Positions 1 through 7,236 of a stretch of 13,862 bases of DNA are shown in pieces (the stretch's first letter is position 1; every line of letters starts with the position of its first letter). Position numbers and translations under genes: made by a program. The stretch covers positions 1 to 13,862 of the forward strand of contig CAYJPM010000027.1 of the NCBI GenBank assembly GCA_964372145.1, given 5' to 3'. Below the pieces are notes generated by a model. It was not told where the DNA came from and ran no database searches. It was given only the letters and a program-made list of their open reading frames with translations. The stretch comes from CAKOSP01 sp964372145 (GTDB lineage Bacteria; Bacillota_I; Bacilli_A; RF39; UBA660).

Positions 1-22
1 AATATAAGAAAGGAACAATATA

Positions 23-841
23 ATGAAAGAGAAATATATAGAATATGCTAATAATAATATTAATGGCGAAGCGAACAAAATAGTATTAAAGCAAATAGAT
101 TTATTTTACAAAGATAGAAAACAGTCTTGCTATAATTATAAAATAGGAGAAGAATTAAAACTAAAAAATGGATATCTACTTCATGGGATAAGCGGTTCAT
201 TAGAACAGTTTGATATGTGTGTGGAAAATGGCTTCATATCTTCAAATTTTAGCGGTAATTTAAAACCTAATAAGTTTTATAACAGTATAGGCGTTTGGAA
301 TATAAAAAAAGATATATTGTTAAGTGAATATATTAAAAACTATAGTGGATGTACTATAGGATATACATTGGGCAGGGGACCAGGTTCAACCGAAAAATCA
401 GAACTTGTACCATATAATCAAATCGAAGAAAGAATGATAGAATTAAATAATAATCTTGAAATATGGTCATGGCGTGCAGAGCAGACAAAAGAAATTAGAT
501 TTCTTCCTTCATTGTCTTCTAATAAGAATCAAATTGCCTTTATCTTAGATGCTAGTGATAATAAAGAATTATTATATGCTGATTTATTTAATAAAGATTT
601 CAATGAAGATATATTAAAAAACTTTATTGTAGAGCAATGTATTGATGAAATGATAAATGGAGATAGAAATGCTTTTACTACTGATAGAGAATCGGCTATT
701 ATGTTTGGTTTGCCATCTACTTTGATTATAGGGATTTTGTTAGGTAGAAATTATGAAAATAATAAAGATGTTGTAATTCACATAAAACAAAAGCTGCCAA
801 AAGCCTTTATTTGTAATTTAGATGGAATTATAATTAGTTAA
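23..841 (+). CDS. Orphan protein, possible divergent ADP-ribosyltransferase-like fold
   Basis: I do not recognise this 272-residue protein as a named family. It has no signal peptide or membrane segment and looks cytosolic. Residues 51-72 contain YLLHG, a spacer and ENGFISS. This resembles the first motif of PARP/DarT/KptA-type ADP-ribosyltransferases (a His-Gly pair followed by a G-I/F-S turn), with H54 as the candidate NAD-binding histidine. A later stretch (218-230, AFTTDRESAIMFG) could be the second strand and helix of such a fold, but I cannot assign the third catalytic Glu. The ATG at 23 is supported by AGGA at 11-14. The gene looks slightly richer in GGC and AGC codons than its neighbours, and 122 non-coding bases separate it from rbgA, so it may be a separate, possibly acquired unit. 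The ORF is sure; the fold is a guess. Confidence 0.8.
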   Translation: MKEKYIEYANNNINGEANKIVLKQIDLFYKDRKQSCYNYKIGEELKLKNGYLLHGISGSLEQFDMCVENGFISSNFSGNLKPNKFYNSIGVWNIKKDILLSEYIKNYSGCTIGYTLGRGPGSTEKSELVPYNQIEERMIELNNNLEIWSWRAEQTKEIRFLPSLSSNKNQIAFILDASDNKELLYADLFNKDFNEDILKNFIVEQCIDEMINGDRNAFTTDRESAIMFGLPSTLIIGILLGRNYENNKDVVIHIKQKLPKAFICNLDGIIIS

Positions 842-907
842 AGTATATATGTTTTAAAATAATAAATATTCTATAACTTAAATTAATATACAATACAAAA
901 TAAGTAA

Positions 908-913
908 TATAAT
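908..913 (+). promoter_or_regulatory. Candidate -10 box upstream of rbgA
   Basis: A perfect TATAAT lies 50 bases before the rbgA start in the 122-base AT-rich gap at 842-963. The only -35 candidate is TTAATA at 883-888, with an over-long 19-base spacer, so the promoter call is weak. No hairpin terminator is visible after the upstream gene. I see nothing else in this gap except the rbgA ribosome binding site. Confidence 0.35.
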
Positions 914-948
914 GAGTATAAAATTTTAAGTAGTTGTTAAGATAAAAA

Positions 949-959
949 AGGAGTGATCA
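949..959 (+). promoter_or_regulatory. Strong Shine-Dalgarno site fixing the rbgA start
   Basis: AAGGAGTGATC lacks one G of the full anti-Shine-Dalgarno complement AAGGAGGTGATC. It lies just upstream of the ATG at 964. The internal ATG at 1021, nearer to where classical RbgA begins, has no such site, so the longer N-terminus is preferred. Confidence 0.7.
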
Positions 960-963
960 CATT

Positions 964-1881
964 ATGGATATGTATAGAAAAAGAAAAGAAAGAAAAGATT
1001 ATAAAGAAAAAGCTAATCCGATGGTAGAATTGACTAATAAAGATAGTATAAATTGGTACCCGGGTCATATGGCTAAAACTAGAAGGAAAATTAAAGAAAA
1101 TATCATGTTGATTGATGTTATTTTTGAAGTGATAGATGCTAGAATTCCTTTTTCTTCTAAAATAAAAGATATGGAAGATATAGTTAGAAAGAAAAAAAGA
1201 ATTTTAATAATGACTAAGAAAGATCTTTGTGATGAAAAAGAAACTTTGAAATGGGTTAAACACTATGAAAATAAAGGTATTAATGTTTTATTGATGGATT
1301 TAACTAATAATAAAGATTTTAAAGAATTATTTAGTTTAACTAATAAATTAACAGCTGATATACAGGAAAAAAGAAAATTAAAAGGATTATTAGAAAAAGA
1401 AATTAAAGTATTAGTAATTGGAGCTCCTAATGTTGGTAAAAGTACTTTAATAAATAAATTAGCAGGTAAAGCAGTAGCGGGAACTGGTAATAAACCAGGG
1501 GTAACTAAACAAGTTACTTGGATTAAAGCAAATAATAATATGTTACTACTTGATACTCCAGGAATACTTTATCCTAAGTTAGATGAAGAGTTAATTGGAT
1601 ATAATTTAGCTAGTATGACTGCGATTAAAAATGAAATATTAGATATAAATGATATAGCTACTCATATATTAAAAATGTTATCTAAACATTATCCTGATAT
1701 ACTGATGGATAAATATAAAGTCTCAAGTGATATTGATATTCTAGAAATGTATGATATAATTGCTAAGAACACCGGTTCAATGATGAATGGTGAAGTCAAT
1801 TATGAAAAAGTGAGTTTTAAAATTTATAATGACTTAGCAAGTGGTAGAATTTCTGGAGTAACTTTTGATGTATGCAAGTAG
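964..1881 (+). CDS. rbgA: Ribosome biogenesis GTPase A (circularly permuted GTPase)
   Basis: RbgA (YlqF) is a GTPase needed for late 50S subunit assembly in Firmicutes. The 305 residues show the permuted G-motif order of the family: G4-like TKKD at 84-87, then G1 GAPNVGKST at 153-161, G2 threonine in PGVT at 178-181, and G3 DTPG at 197-200. The family hallmark WYPGHMAK is at 31-38. The C-terminal helical domain carries MNGEVNYEK near 274-282, matching the B. subtilis MSGGLINYDK region. Two points are odd. The G4 motif has Thr in place of the usual Asn of NKxD. A Lys/Arg-rich extension of about 28 residues precedes the normal N-terminus. The last 10 bases overlap rnhB, as in the conserved rbgA-rnhB pair of Bacilli. 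The family call is very secure. Confidence 0.96.
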   Translation: MDMYRKRKERKDYKEKANPMVELTNKDSINWYPGHMAKTRRKIKENIMLIDVIFEVIDARIPFSSKIKDMEDIVRKKKRILIMTKKDLCDEKETLKWVKHYENKGINVLLMDLTNNKDFKELFSLTNKLTADIQEKRKLKGLLEKEIKVLVIGAPNVGKSTLINKLAGKAVAGTGNKPGVTKQVTWIKANNNMLLLDTPGILYPKLDEELIGYNLASMTAIKNEILDINDIATHILKMLSKHYPDILMDKYKVSSDIDILEMYDIIAKNTGSMMNGEVNYEKVSFKIYNDLASGRISGVTFDVCK

Positions 1882-2489
1882 ATTTATTAAAATATGAAAA
1901 AGAATTATATAATGAAGGATATAAATTAATAGCTGGATGCGATGAAGTGGGAAGAGGACCTTTAGTAGGTCCTGTTGTAGTTGCTGCGGTAATCCTTCCA
2001 GTTAATTATGTTTTGGAAGGATTAACAGATTCTAAAAAATTAAGTGAGAAAAAAAGAAATTTATTTTATGATAGAATAATTAATGACGCTATTAGTTATT
2101 CTATTGTGCAAATAAGTCCTAAAAAAATAGATGAAATTAATATATATCAAGCATCTAAATTAGGTATGAAGAAAGCTATAAAAAAACTTCATGTAAAACC
2201 TGATTATATACTTACTGATGCCATGCCTTTGGAATTAGATAATAGCTTATCTATTATCAAAGGTGATGCTAAAAGTATTACTATTGCAGCTGCATCAGTG
2301 TTAGCAAAAGTATATAGAGATAAATTAATGGAAAAGTTAGATAAAAAATATCCTGAATATGGATTTAAAAATCATAAAGGATATCCAACAAAAAAACATA
2401 TTGAGGCAATTAGAAAATATGGAGTTTTAAAAAATTACAGATTTACTTTTAAACCTGTAAATGAATGTAGTAGGAGGGAAAATGAGTAA
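1872..2489 (+). CDS. rnhB: Ribonuclease HII
   Basis: RNase HII cleaves the RNA strand of RNA-DNA hybrids and starts removal of single ribonucleotides misincorporated into DNA. The 205-residue protein has all four metal-binding acids: D24 and E25 in DEVGRGPLVGP (24-34), D116 in ILTDAMPL, and D150 in AKVYRD. The family block KGDAKS at 130-135, followed by the IAAASVLAK stretch, and the late basic patch NHKGYPTKKH (167-176) are also present. The length is a little short of the Bacillus enzyme, consistent with a compact RNase HII without the N-terminal extension. The ATG at 1872 lies inside the end of rbgA (10-base overlap), with GGAG at 1855-1858 as a rather distant ribosome site, so translation is probably coupled to rbgA. 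Its last 8 bases overlap the next gene. Confidence 0.96.
   Translation: MQVDLLKYEKELYNEGYKLIAGCDEVGRGPLVGPVVVAAVILPVNYVLEGLTDSKKLSEKKRNLFYDRIINDAISYSIVQISPKKIDEINIYQASKLGMKKAIKKLHVKPDYILTDAMPLELDNSLSIIKGDAKSITIAAASVLAKVYRDKLMEKLDKKYPEYGFKNHKGYPTKKHIEAIRKYGVLKNYRFTFKPVNECSRRENE
2472..2478 (+). promoter_or_regulatory. Shine-Dalgarno site fixing the LTA-synthase-like start
   Basis: AGGAGGG sits four bases before the ATG at 2482. An upstream in-frame ATG at 2461 lies before this site and would translate through it, so 2482 is the better start. The site itself lies within the rnhB coding sequence. Confidence 0.75.
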
Positions 2490-4515
2490 ACTTTTAAATA
2501 GTAAAATGTTTAAAGATTTAGTATTATGTTTCAGTACTATTTTTTGTGCTGAAATAATATTTATGTTATTATCTAAATTACCTATTTTAGATTATTCTTT
2601 AATAAGAGTTTTTTTGAGTTCTTTAATAATTTCGTTATTCATTTCTTTAATATGCTCTTTTATTAGTAAAAAAGTGAGATACACTATTACATTTGTTATT
2701 TTATTTTTAATATCTTTTTATATATTTTTTCAAATTTGTTTTGTAAATTATATGGGAGTTTATGCGTCAGTAAATGCATCTAGCCAACTAGCGGCAGTAA
2801 CTGATTATATAGTTGATTTTTTCAAATCTACTAATCTATTATATTTGACTATATTTATACCATTTATAGTAAATTTAGTATATGTAATATTTTTTGATAA
2901 AAGAGATGAATTAGAAATTAGAATGATTGAAAAAAATAAATATCTAAAAGATTCATTTTTAAAACTTGGTATTTTTGTAGGATTATTTTTTGTTTTATCA
3001 TTTTTATACCATGAAACTTTAGTTATTTCTTTTATGAATAATAATAAATCAATAAATTTAGCTGATTTATATAGTTATCCATCTATGGCATCAACATCTA
3101 TTAAGAATTTTGGTGTATTAACATTTGGTTATACTGATATTAAAGCTAAACTTTTAAATATTGAAGAACAATTTGTTATAGTGAATGTAGAAAAACCTAG
3201 TAATTCACTTAATACTGAAAGAACTTTTGATGATTCAGTATGGGAATCACTAATTACTAATGAAACAAATAATGATTATTTAACAATTCATAATTATTTA
3301 ATAAATAATGATTCATCAAGTAAAAATGAAATGACTGGATTGTTTGAAGGTAAAAATGTAATCATGGTTATGATGGAATCTGTAAATGATATTATAGTTA
3401 ATCCTGAATATTATCCTAATTTTAGTAAAATGATGGATAATGGTTATTATTTTGAAAATACATATTCACCTAGAAATAGTTGTCCAACTGGTAATAATGA
3501 ATTTAGTGGTATGACTAGTTTATATTCTATATATAACATGTGTAGTGCTAATGTGTATAAAGATAATATATATCCTCAAAGTATATTTAATTTATTTGAA
3601 GAACAAGGTTATACAACTTCATCAATGCATAATTTTACTGAATCTTATTATTATAGATCAGATATACATGCTGGTATGGGTTCTGATATATATTATGGTG
3701 TACAAGATTTAGGTATTGATTATGGAAGATATTATGGTGAATGGTCTTCTGATAAAGATTTTGGCGAAGTAGCCATGGATATTACATTAAATAGTGATAA
3801 TGAAGAACCGTTTATGTTATGGATGACCACTGTTAGTGCTCATCAACCTTTTTCTACTTCTAGTATTGAAGGTGATTTATATTTAGATTTATTTGAAGAT
3901 ACGGGATATTCTAAAGAAATGCAAAGATATATGTCTAAAGTTAAAGTAACTGATGATATGTTTGGTGTACTTATGGATCGTTTAGAAGAAGAAGGTATAT
4001 TAGAAGATACTGTTATTGTTGTTTATGATGATCATTATGCCTATGGTTTAGACGAAAATGAACTTGCAGAAGTCTTAGATAGATCATTTGATGGATATGA
4101 AGCAGATAGAACACCATTTTTAATATATAATCCATCAATTGAAGCAGAAGTTATAAGTGGATATACTTCATTTATGGATATATTACCAACAGTAGCAAAT
4201 TTATTTGATTTAAATTATGATCCTCGTCTTTATTTTGGAACTGATATATTTAGTCCTGAATATGAATCTAGAGTAGTATTTCCTGATGGTTCATGGAAAA
4301 ATGAATATGCTTATTATGATGTATTAACTGGACGTATTGAATATTATGGAAATTTAGTATATACTGAAGAAGAGTTAAATTATATTAATACTGAAATAAG
4401 TAATGAAATGAAATTAAGTTCAATGATAATAAAAAATGATTATTATAATTATTTATTTAGTGCCTTAGAAAAAGAAGAACAAAAAATTAAAAATGAAGAA
4501 TTAGCAAATAATTAA
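2482..4515 (+). CDS. LTA-synthase-like membrane phosphotransferase (alkaline phosphatase/sulfatase superfamily)
   Basis: This 677-residue protein has the LtaS architecture: five predicted membrane helices at roughly 11-31, 40-61, 66-89, 117-138 and 160-184, a linker, then an extracellular sulfatase-fold domain from about 290 to 600. The metal and catalytic residues of LtaS enzymes can be placed: E299 in MMES, nucleophile T336 in CPTGNNEF, H454 in SAHQPF, and D517/H518 in YDDHYAY. LtaS enzymes move glycerol phosphate from phosphatidylglycerol onto lipoteichoic acid outside the cell. Whether this copy is the polymerase, a primase, or transfers another phospho-group cannot be told from sequence. 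The tail after about 630 is charged and helical. The start overlaps the rnhB stop (ATGAGTAA), suggesting translational coupling. In many Firmicutes dprA is found before topA; here this gene takes that place. Confidence 0.9.
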   Translation: MSKLLNSKMFKDLVLCFSTIFCAEIIFMLLSKLPILDYSLIRVFLSSLIISLFISLICSFISKKVRYTITFVILFLISFYIFFQICFVNYMGVYASVNASSQLAAVTDYIVDFFKSTNLLYLTIFIPFIVNLVYVIFFDKRDELEIRMIEKNKYLKDSFLKLGIFVGLFFVLSFLYHETLVISFMNNNKSINLADLYSYPSMASTSIKNFGVLTFGYTDIKAKLLNIEEQFVIVNVEKPSNSLNTERTFDDSVWESLITNETNNDYLTIHNYLINNDSSSKNEMTGLFEGKNVIMVMMESVNDIIVNPEYYPNFSKMMDNGYYFENTYSPRNSCPTGNNEFSGMTSLYSIYNMCSANVYKDNIYPQSIFNLFEEQGYTTSSMHNFTESYYYRSDIHAGMGSDIYYGVQDLGIDYGRYYGEWSSDKDFGEVAMDITLNSDNEEPFMLWMTTVSAHQPFSTSSIEGDLYLDLFEDTGYSKEMQRYMSKVKVTDDMFGVLMDRLEEEGILEDTVIVVYDDHYAYGLDENELAEVLDRSFDGYEADRTPFLIYNPSIEAEVISGYTSFMDILPTVANLFDLNYDPRLYFGTDIFSPEYESRVVFPDGSWKNEYAYYDVLTGRIEYYGNLVYTEEELNYINTEISNEMKLSSMIIKNDYYNYLFSALEKEEQKIKNEELANN

Positions 4516-4524
4516 GGAGGAAAT

Positions 4525-6546
4525 ATGAAATTAGTAATTGTGGAATCACCAGCAAAGTGTAAAACAATTGAAAAATATTTAGGTAATGATTTCAAAGTTG
4601 TTTCTAGTAAAGGACATATAAGAGATTTATCTAAAAAGGGTAAATTTGGATTAGGTATAGATGTAGAAAATGAATTTACACCTACTTATGAAATTATTAA
4701 AGGTAAGAAAAAAGATGTAACTGCATTAAAAAAATTAGTTAAAGAAGCAGATAAAGTATATTTAGCAACAGATCCAGACCGTGAAGGAGAAACAATATCA
4801 TGGCATTTATTTGATGAATTAGATGTTAATGATAATACTTATGAAAGAGTTGTATTCAATGAAATTACAAAAAAAGTAGTTGAAGACGCTATGGATAACA
4901 CTGGTAAAATCGATATGGATTTAGTTAGAAGTGGCGAAACTAGAAGATTTTTAGATCGTATTATTGGTTTTAGATTATCAAAACTTATGCAAAGTAAAAC
5001 TAGTGGTAAATCTGCTGGTAGAGTTCAAAGTGTGGCATTAAAATTAATTGTTGATCGAGAAAGAGAAATTGAGAAATTTGTTCCAGAAGAATATTGGACT
5101 ATTGAAGCATGTTTTGATGAATTTAAAGCTAATCTTGAAAAATATAAAACTGATGATTTAAAAATATCAAATGAAGAAGAAGCAGATAAAGTATTAAATT
5201 CTTTAAGTGATATTTTTGTTATAGAATCTGTTACTGAGAAAGATAAGAAAAAAGCTTCTAGAGAACCTTTTAAAACTAGTACACTTCAACAAGCTGCAGC
5301 ATCAAAATGTGGAATGGCACCATCCAAGACAATGAGTGTTGCTCAAAAGTTATATGAAGGTATGAATATTGGTAGTGAAACAACAGGTTTGATTACTTAT
5401 ATGAGAACTGATAGTGTTAGATTATCTGATTCATTTATTAGTGAAACATTTGGTTTCATTAAAGGTAAATATGGAGAAGAATACATTGGATATGTAAAAA
5501 AAGGTAAGAAAAATGATAATATGCAAGATGCTCATGAAGGGATTAGACCTACGAGTATTAATAGAACTCCTGAGTCTATTAAAAGTTATTTAACACCTGA
5601 TGAGTATAAATTATATTCTTTAATATATTATAGATCTTTAGCATCTTTAATGGTTGACGCTAAATTAAAAACTACTACTGTTGTTTTAGATAATAATGAT
5701 TATAAATTTAAAACAACTGGTTCTGTACTTATATTTGATGGATATTTAAAAGTTTATAAAAATTATGAAGATCAAGAAGATGTTATTTTACCTGATTTTA
5801 GTAAATATGAATCAAATAATATTAAATCTAATGAAATCAATAAAATTCAACATTTTACTAAGCCATTACCTAGATTTAATGAATCTTCATTAATTAAAGA
5901 GTTAGAAAAATTAGGTATTGGTAGACCAAGTACATATGCTACTATTATTTATACGATTAAAGAAAGAGGTTATGTTCTTTTAGAAGAAAAGAAATTTAAA
6001 CCTACTGAAATTGGTGTTGAAACAACTGATAAGTTACAAGAATTTTTCTCTTCGGTAATTAATGTAGATTATACTGCTAAAATGGAAGAAGATTTAGATA
6101 ATATAGCTGAAGCAAAAGAAAATCATTTAAAAGTTTTATCTGAATTTTATGAAATGTTTGAACCGCTTTTGAAAAAAGCTTTTGATGAAATGGAGAAAAA
6201 ACCTGCTGAAGAAACTGGAGAAATGTGTCCTGAGTGTGGTAATCCTTTAGTTAAGAGAAAAGGTAGATATGGCGAGTTTGTTGCTTGTGGTAACTATCCA
6301 GAATGTAAATACATAAAAAAAGAAGAAGTTGAAGTTAAAGAAGTAATTGATTGTCCTAAATGTGATGGTAAAATTATAGAAAGAACTACAAGAAAAGGTA
6401 AAATATTTTGGGGATGTAATAAGTACCCTAAATGTAAATATGCTTCATGGTATTTACCTATAGACAAAAAATGTGATAAATGTGGAGAAAATTTAGTTGT
6501 AAAAAATGACACTGAAATTTGTCCTAATTGTGATAAAGAAGACTAA
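4525..6546 (+). CDS. topA: DNA topoisomerase I (type IA)
   Basis: TopA relaxes negative supercoils by transient single-strand cleavage. The 673 residues begin with the Toprim domain: VESPAK at 6-11 with metal/catalytic Glu7, and DPDREGE at 83-89. The catalytic tyrosine is Y292 in TYMRTDS, and ELEKLGIGRPSTYA (459-472) is a conserved block of the core. Three C-terminal four-Cys zinc ribbons follow: C568/C571/C588/C594, C610/C613/C631/C637 and C650/C653/C666/C669. The last is shorter. AAGGAGG at 4514-4520, overlapping the upstream stop codon, sets the ATG at 4525 and indicates that topA is expressed with the LTA-synthase-like gene. The stop codon lies inside the terminator hairpin. All key residues are present, so the gene looks functional. 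Confidence 0.97.
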   Translation: MKLVIVESPAKCKTIEKYLGNDFKVVSSKGHIRDLSKKGKFGLGIDVENEFTPTYEIIKGKKKDVTALKKLVKEADKVYLATDPDREGETISWHLFDELDVNDNTYERVVFNEITKKVVEDAMDNTGKIDMDLVRSGETRRFLDRIIGFRLSKLMQSKTSGKSAGRVQSVALKLIVDREREIEKFVPEEYWTIEACFDEFKANLEKYKTDDLKISNEEEADKVLNSLSDIFVIESVTEKDKKKASREPFKTSTLQQAAASKCGMAPSKTMSVAQKLYEGMNIGSETTGLITYMRTDSVRLSDSFISETFGFIKGKYGEEYIGYVKKGKKNDNMQDAHEGIRPTSINRTPESIKSYLTPDEYKLYSLIYYRSLASLMVDAKLKTTTVVLDNNDYKFKTTGSVLIFDGYLKVYKNYEDQEDVILPDFSKYESNNIKSNEINKIQHFTKPLPRFNESSLIKELEKLGIGRPSTYATIIYTIKERGYVLLEEKKFKPTEIGVETTDKLQEFFSSVINVDYTAKMEEDLDNIAEAKENHLKVLSEFYEMFEPLLKKAFDEMEKKPAEETGEMCPECGNPLVKRKGRYGEFVACGNYPECKYIKKEEVEVKEVIDCPKCDGKIIERTTRKGKIFWGCNKYPKCKYASWYLPIDKKCDKCGENLVVKNDTEICPNCDKED

Positions 6547-6562
6547 TGTATAGTCTTTTTTT
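6539..6562 (+). terminator. Rho-independent terminator of the rbgA-topA run
   Basis: AAGACTA (6539-6545) pairs with TAGTCTT (6551-6557) around a five-base loop and runs into seven T's at 6556-6562. The topA stop codon TAA (6544-6546) is part of the stem and loop. A-rich sequence before the stem could extend pairing with the T tract. Confidence 0.8.
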
Positions 6563-6595
6563 CTTGTAAATCAATTAAGATTATCTTTAAAAATA

Positions 6596-6601
6596 TATAA
6601 T
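6596..6601 (+). promoter_or_regulatory. Candidate -10 box for the 6631 gene
   Basis: TATAAT lies 29 bases before the next ATG, after a terminator, so a promoter is expected here. No good -35 is visible at 16-18 bases. A second candidate is the extended box TGTTAAAAT at 6606-6614, but it would leave almost no leader. The exact start is therefore uncertain. Confidence 0.4.
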
Positions 6602-6630
6602 ATAGTGTTAAAATATATATGGTGATATAA

Positions 6631-7236
6631 ATGATAAGAAGAAAGAAAATGTTTAAAAATAAATGTCAAATGATAGTTTATACAGCTTTATTCATAATTA
6701 TAATAGCGGCTTTTATATATATAGGTAGTAGAAATTATAATATAGATCCTTCTGATAATATTAGATTTGCTGATGAATTTAATGATTTTACTGATGAAAA
6801 CATCTTTAAATATGAGAAACCTAATGATATATTAAATTCTTTAGACAATGATATAATTATACTTTTTGGTAGCAATCAAAATGAATGGACTAAAGGATTG
6901 GCTGAATTAATAAATGAAGTAGCTATTGATAATAATATAGAGGAAATTATTTATTATGATTTTTTTGATGATAGATTAAATAATAATGGTAATTATGAAT
7001 TAATTGTTGAAAAACTTAGTAATGAGTTATATAAGTCAGATTTAGGTGTTTTTGATATAAATGCTCCATTATTATTAGTAATTAAAAATGGTGAAATTTT
7101 ATATAATTATGACGAGTTAAGTCATTTAAAAGGTAATATTGATCCTACATCATATTGGTCAATAAATATGGTTGAAGAATTTAAAATTACTTTTGATTAT
7201 GTCTTAAAGGATTATTTAGGTGAATTAAATGGATAA
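6631..7236 (+). CDS. Membrane-anchored protein with thioredoxin-like fold candidate, no CxxC
   Basis: I cannot name this 201-residue protein. A basic N-terminus (RRKK) and one hydrophobic helix at about 13-32 suggest a single-pass anchor with the rest outside; there is no lipobox. Residues 73-200 look like a thioredoxin fold: a hydrophobic strand DIIILFG (74-80), a helix (about 86-99), a second strand EEIIYYDF (104-111), then INAPLLLVIKNGEIL (143-157). That last block matches the cis-proline strand pair of thioredoxins, with P146 as the cis-Pro candidate. The CxxC normally found after the first strand is absent; SNQNEW occupies the place. The only cysteine is C12, at the edge of the anchor. 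If the fold is right, it cannot be an ordinary disulfide oxidoreductase. GGTGAT at 6621-6626 supports the start. It overlaps the next gene by 8 bases. Confidence 0.85.
   Translation: MIRRKKMFKNKCQMIVYTALFIIIIAAFIYIGSRNYNIDPSDNIRFADEFNDFTDENIFKYEKPNDILNSLDNDIIILFGSNQNEWTKGLAELINEVAIDNNIEEIIYYDFFDDRLNNNGNYELIVEKLSNELYKSDLGVFDINAPLLLVIKNGEILYNYDELSHLKGNIDPTSYWSINMVEEFKITFDYVLKDYLGELNG

Noticed and set aside
842..963. Possible riboswitch or small RNA in the 122-base gap before rbgA
   Set aside because: The gap is nearly all A and T, with no stable hairpin or recognisable conserved core. Only a -10 box and a ribosome site can be supported.
2461..2481. Upstream ATG as start of the LTA-synthase-like gene
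   Set aside because: The seven extra codons contain the gene's own Shine-Dalgarno site (2472-2478), and nothing precedes this ATG as a ribosome site.
6294..6512. Minus-strand ORF of 72 codons inside the 3' end of topA
   Set aside because: It is antisense to the zinc-ribbon region, whose Cys pattern is fully conserved in the plus frame. No ribosome site or family signal is visible on the minus strand.
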